This document shows, piece by piece, positions 61,248-64,000 of a stretch of 64,000 nucleotides of DNA. The notes under the pieces are model-generated. The model did not search any database, was not told the DNA's origin, and worked only from the letters and a program-made list of their open reading frames with translations. The position numbers were made by a program, and so were the translations under genes. Position 1 is the first letter of the stretch. Each line of letters starts with the position of its first letter. Source of the stretch: Litorimonas sp963972195 (GTDB taxonomy: Bacteria > Pseudomonadota > Alphaproteobacteria > Caulobacterales > Maricaulaceae); the NCBI GenBank assembly GCA_963972195.1, contig CAXATH010000001.1, forward strand, positions 310,001 through 374,000, written 5' to 3'.

Positions 61248-62569
61248 GAGCCGAGTTCCGTCTGCAAGAAGACCATAGCGGCCGCCGGGCTCAGTTCCTG
61301 TTTCTCGCCGGTGCTGCGGGACTTAATCTCGACAACGCCGTTTTTCAATCCGCGCGGTCCGATTGTGACCTGATACGGCAAGCCAATCAGGTCCATACGA
61401 GAGAATTTAACCCCTCCGCGATCCGATGTATCATCATAGAGGGGATCGCAGCCCGCCTCAGTAAGCTGTCTATAAACATCTTCACAAGCGGCGTCCGCCT
61501 CGGCGTCACCGGATTTCAGATTAATAATCCCGACGCCAAAGGGCGCCACGGATTTTGGCCAGATAATGCCGTCTTCATCGTGGCTGGCTTCAATAATGCC
61601 GCCGACCAGGCGAGAGACCCCGACCCCGTAAGAGCCCATCATCACAACATGTTCTTTGCCGTCAGGCCCCATAACTTTCGCCTTCATCGGGCCGGAATAT
61701 TTATCCCCAAAATAGAAAATGTGTCCGACTTCTATCCCGCGGGCTGTGAGCTGCTTGTCTTCCGGTATCTTCGCAAATTCATCCGCGTCATGCATTTCAT
61801 CGGCGGCCGCATAAAGGGCCGTTCTGGCCTCGACATGCGCTGACAGATCGTCGGAGAAATTGACGTCTCCCGGGGCGTCCATTTCCACCAGGTCTTTGTG
61901 GCAGAAGACTTCGCTCTCGCCTGTCTCGGCCAGAATAACGAATTCATGGGACAAATCCCCGCCAATCGGGCCTGTATCCGCTTTGACCGGGATCGCTTTG
62001 AGGCCCAGTCGTGAGAAAGTATTCAGATATGCCACAAACATTTTGTTATAAGACAGGCGAGCAGCGTCCTTGTCGATATCAAAGCTATATGTGTCTTTCA
62101 TGAGGAATTCGCGGCCCCGCATCACGCCGAAACGCGGGCGTCTTTCGTCGCGGAATTTCCACTGAATATGATAAAGAAGCTTGGGTAAGTCCTTGTAAGA
62201 GCGGACATAACTGCGGAAAATATCCGTAATCATATCCTCATTGGTCGGACCGTAGAGCATTTCGCGGTCGCCGCGATCCGTGATGCGGAGCATTTCGGGA
62301 CCGTAAGCGTCATAGCGCCCTGTCTCTTTCCAGAGATCCGCGCTTTGGATCGTCGGCATCAGCATTTCGACCGCGCCGGCTTTGTTTTGTTCCTCGCGAA
62401 CAATCCGTTCGATATTCCGCAAAACTTTCAAGCCAAGAGGCAGCCAGCTATAAATGCCGGCGCTGTTTTGTTTAATCATCCCCGCCCGCAACATATATTG
62501 GTGCGAGGCAATTGTGGCTTCGGCCGGGGTTTCTTTCAAAAGCGGCAGGAAGTAATTGGAAAGACGCAT
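61244..62569 (-). CDS. proS: proline-tRNA ligase, short type without editing domain
   Basis: 441 residues of class II synthetase. Motif 1 to 3 regions include SWLPLGLKVLRNIERIVREE, the TNEDMITDIFRSYVRSYKDLP substrate loop, FRDERRPRFGVMRGREFLMKD (motif 2) and the GSYGVGVSRLVGGIIE segment (motif 3). The insertion (INS) editing domain of the long form is absent, as in alphaproteobacterial short ProS. It charges tRNA-Pro. Confidence 0.95.
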   Translation of the reverse strand: MRLSNYFLPLLKETPAEATIASHQYMLRAGMIKQNSAGIYSWLPLGLKVLRNIERIVREEQNKAGAVEMLMPTIQSADLWKETGRYDAYGPEMLRITDRGDREMLYGPTNEDMITDIFRSYVRSYKDLPKLLYHIQWKFRDERRPRFGVMRGREFLMKDTYSFDIDKDAARLSYNKMFVAYLNTFSRLGLKAIPVKADTGPIGGDLSHEFVILAETGESEVFCHKDLVEMDAPGDVNFSDDLSAHVEARTALYAAADEMHDADEFAKIPEDKQLTARGIEVGHIFYFGDKYSGPMKAKVMGPDGKEHVVMMGSYGVGVSRLVGGIIEASHDEDGIIWPKSVAPFGVGIINLKSGDAEADAACEDVYRQLTEAGCDPLYDDTSDRGGVKFSRMDLIGLPYQVTIGPRGLKNGVVEIKSRSTGEKQELSPAAAMVFLQTELGS

Positions 62570-62668
62570 AAAAAACTCGATTTAATAAAGTCTTGGCATA
62601 ACCCGACTTTTCCCAAGCAACAAGCCAAAGGCGCGGTTGGAAACTAAATTATATCCTCGAAAGAGCGC

Positions 62669-62941
62669 TTAATACTCATTCTGCTTTACTAAAGCGCCAA
62701 ACATATCCCAACTGACCAAACCTGATGCAATAATGGCGCAAGTTATGGCCCAAATAATAGTGGCCACGATTGTCGTGATGATGAATTTCTTCTTTATCTG
62801 GCTGTCAACGGGCGCGCCGGGCTCTGAGCCCTTCACGATATCATTTGATTCGGCCTGTCCCTTTATCCCGATAGGCAAAATGCCAAACAGCACCACCCAC
62901 CAGATGATGAGATACATAACAAAGAGGGAGAACCAATTCAT
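62669..62941 (-). CDS. DUF1467 small membrane protein
   Basis: 90 residues with two membrane segments (about 3-25 and 53-75). The beginning MNWFSLFVMYLIIWWVVLF and the loop with Gly-Ser-Glu-Pro-Gly-Ala-Pro are the DUF1467 pattern. The family is limited to alphaproteobacteria and almost always lies between mce and proS. Function is unknown. Confidence 0.88.
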   Translation of the reverse strand: MNWFSLFVMYLIIWWVVLFGILPIGIKGQAESNDIVKGSEPGAPVDSQIKKKFIITTIVATIIWAITCAIIASGLVSWDMFGALVKQNEY

Positions 62942-62952
62942 GGGAGTTCGCC

Positions 62953-63357
62953 TTAATGACTTTCCATCAATTCAATCAACACGCCGCCGGCATCTCCGGG
63001 GTGGAGGAATACCACGGGGGTGCCATGTGCGCCGATGCGGGGTTCGCCCAAAACACGCATACCGCGTTTTTCCATCAGGGCCTTGGCATCATGAATATCT
63101 TCGACTTCAAAACAAATATGATGCTGCCCGCCTTTAGGGTTTTTCTCCAGGAACTTGATAATAGGCGACTTTTCTCCGTAAGGTTCAATCAACTCGACCT
63201 GTCCGCTCGGTAGATTGACGAAGGCAAATTTGACGCCTTGCGGCGCCAGAACTTTCGGCTCTGTGCAGTCTGTTGCGCCGAGAACGTCGCGGTAAAATGT
63301 CAGAGCTTCTTCAATATCCGGGACGGCGACGCCGACATGGTTTAAGGGGCCAATCAT
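62953..63357 (-). CDS. mce: methylmalonyl-CoA epimerase
   Basis: 134 residues of VOC fold. Metal ligands are visible in IGPLNHVGVAV (His7), GGQHHICFEV (His) and GVLIELME (Glu). It converts (S)- to (R)-methylmalonyl-CoA for propionate use. The start overlaps the rnj stop by four bases. Confidence 0.93.
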   Translation of the reverse strand: MIGPLNHVGVAVPDIEEALTFYRDVLGATDCTEPKVLAPQGVKFAFVNLPSGQVELIEPYGEKSPIIKFLEKNPKGGQHHICFEVEDIHDAKALMEKRGMRVLGEPRIGAHGTPVVFLHPGDAGGVLIELMESH

Positions 63358-64000
63358 GTTTTCACCTTATGGGCTATGACTTCAACTATTGTACGCTTGT
63401 CGGTCCGCTCTCTGACGCGGCGCTTAATTTTAGACGTCAGCTTTTCTTCTATCAACTCTTCGTCCTTGAGCGCTCTCTGCGAGAGGTCATCATAGCCCTC
63501 CATCGCGGCGTCTTCGACAATATCCAACAGGACCTCCAAAATCTCGCCGTTTTTGCCTTCCGGGAAACCACTGATACGAGGCTCCGGGCCACTGATAATG
63601 CGGCCCTTCTGATCAACTACGAGGCTGACGCTTACATGGCCGGCATAGGCCATTTTCCGGCGAAGACGCAGGCCTTCATCCAATGAAGAAACAATCGCGG
63701 TTCCATCCTGATGGAGACGGCCTGACGGGGTGATATCCACCACTTCGGGGCCGTTTGGCGCGATACGAATCATTTCGCCGTTCTTCGGCGGGTAGGCTTT
63801 TTTAATGCCAAGTGATTTGGCGAGGCGGGCATGTTCGAGCAGGTGGCGACGTTCGCCGTGAACGGGAATGGCAATTTCCGGCTGTACCCAGTCATACATG
63901 CGGGTCAGCTCGTCCCGACACGGATGACCGGAGACGTGGATCGGACGGTCTTTCTCCGTCACGATATGCACGCCGTCATCGGCCAATGCATTCTGCAAGG
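63354..64000 (-). CDS. rnj: ribonuclease J, C-terminal part
   Basis: The frame enters from the right edge and shows about 214 C-terminal residues. IHVSGHPCRDELTRMYDWVQPEIAIPVHGE is the conserved beta-CASP region (VSGHP and PVHGE with catalytic/RNA-phosphate residues), followed by the C-terminal domain ending VRERTDKRTIVEVIAHKVKT. The metallo-beta-lactamase half lies outside. It is a 5' exonuclease and endonuclease in rRNA and mRNA processing. Its stop overlaps the mce start. Confidence 0.93.
   Translation of the reverse strand, partial: LQNALADDGVHIVTEKDRPIHVSGHPCRDELTRMYDWVQPEIAIPVHGERRHLLEHARLAKSLGIKKAYPPKNGEMIRIAPNGPEVVDITPSGRLHQDGTAIVSSLDEGLRLRRKMAYAGHVSVSLVVDQKGRIISGPEPRISGFPEGKNGEILEVLLDIVEDAAMEGYDDLSQRALKDEELIEEKLTSKIKRRVRERTDKRTIVEVIAHKVKT

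Overview
The window is a chromosomal segment from an alphaproteobacterium, most likely from the Caulobacterales/Maricaulales side (Hyphomonadaceae or Robiginitomaculaceae type marine stalked bacteria). The reasons are gene order and regulatory signatures. The right half carries the alphaproteobacterial chain lexA-comEC-gltX-gltA-lpxB-lpxI-lpxA-fabZ-lpxD-skp-bamA-rseP-dxr-cdsA-uppS-frr-pyrH-tsf-rpsB, then dnaE-lolD-lolC-proS-DUF1467-mce-rnj. Both SOS operators seen have the alphaproteobacterial form GTTC-N7-GTTC. zapA is followed by a 6S RNA gene next to gap. Base composition is moderate (about half G+C), with some A+T-rich islands. No tRNA, rRNA, CRISPR array, prophage or insertion sequence was recognised.

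Layout. 1-2208: 5' part of a THUMP/RlmL-type rRNA methyltransferase, a hairpin-rich gene-free stretch with a repeat pair, 6S RNA, zapA and a DUF4164 coiled-coil gene. 2362-5623: lower glycolysis operon gap-pgk-fba. 5646-13966: XRE/DUF2975 pair, rdgB-hemW, a QEGLA-motif metallopeptidase, prfC, and three proteins without clear function. 14061-26033: accessory-looking region with a VOC protein, a catalytic/degenerate amidohydrolase pair, an HCCA-isomerase and SDR pair, a copper radical oxidase with a duplicated-domain partner, a FadL-type porin and a secreted duplicated protein. 26112-34102: tpiA, ppiD, trpE-trpG-trpD-trpC, an A+T-rich orphan gene, and lexA. 34237-54325: comEC, gltX, gltA and the envelope/lipid A/translation gene chain. 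54511-64000: a polysaccharide deacetylase, dnaE with a tiny SOS-controlled membrane peptide just upstream, lolDC, proS, DUF1467, mce and the 3' part of rnj.

How the genes work together. lpxA, fabZ, lpxD, lpxI and lpxB supply lipid A. skp, bamA, rseP, lolC and lolD build and monitor the envelope. dxr, uppS and cdsA supply isoprenoid carrier and phospholipid precursors. frr, pyrH, tsf and rpsB serve translation and nucleotide supply. lexA controls itself through an operator at its promoter, and a second operator with the same layout sits at 59064-59078.

The most interesting item is the 31-codon membrane-peptide gene at 58943-59038 under that second operator. It is too small for usual gene callers and looks like a counterpart of the Caulobacter SOS division inhibitor SidA. 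It lies 54 bases ahead of dnaE, so the replicative polymerase may also receive SOS-driven transcription. Next in interest is the two-gene unit at 19320-22559: an AA5-type copper radical oxidase with all five active-site residues, followed by a secreted duplicated protein predicted to begin with histidine after signal cleavage.
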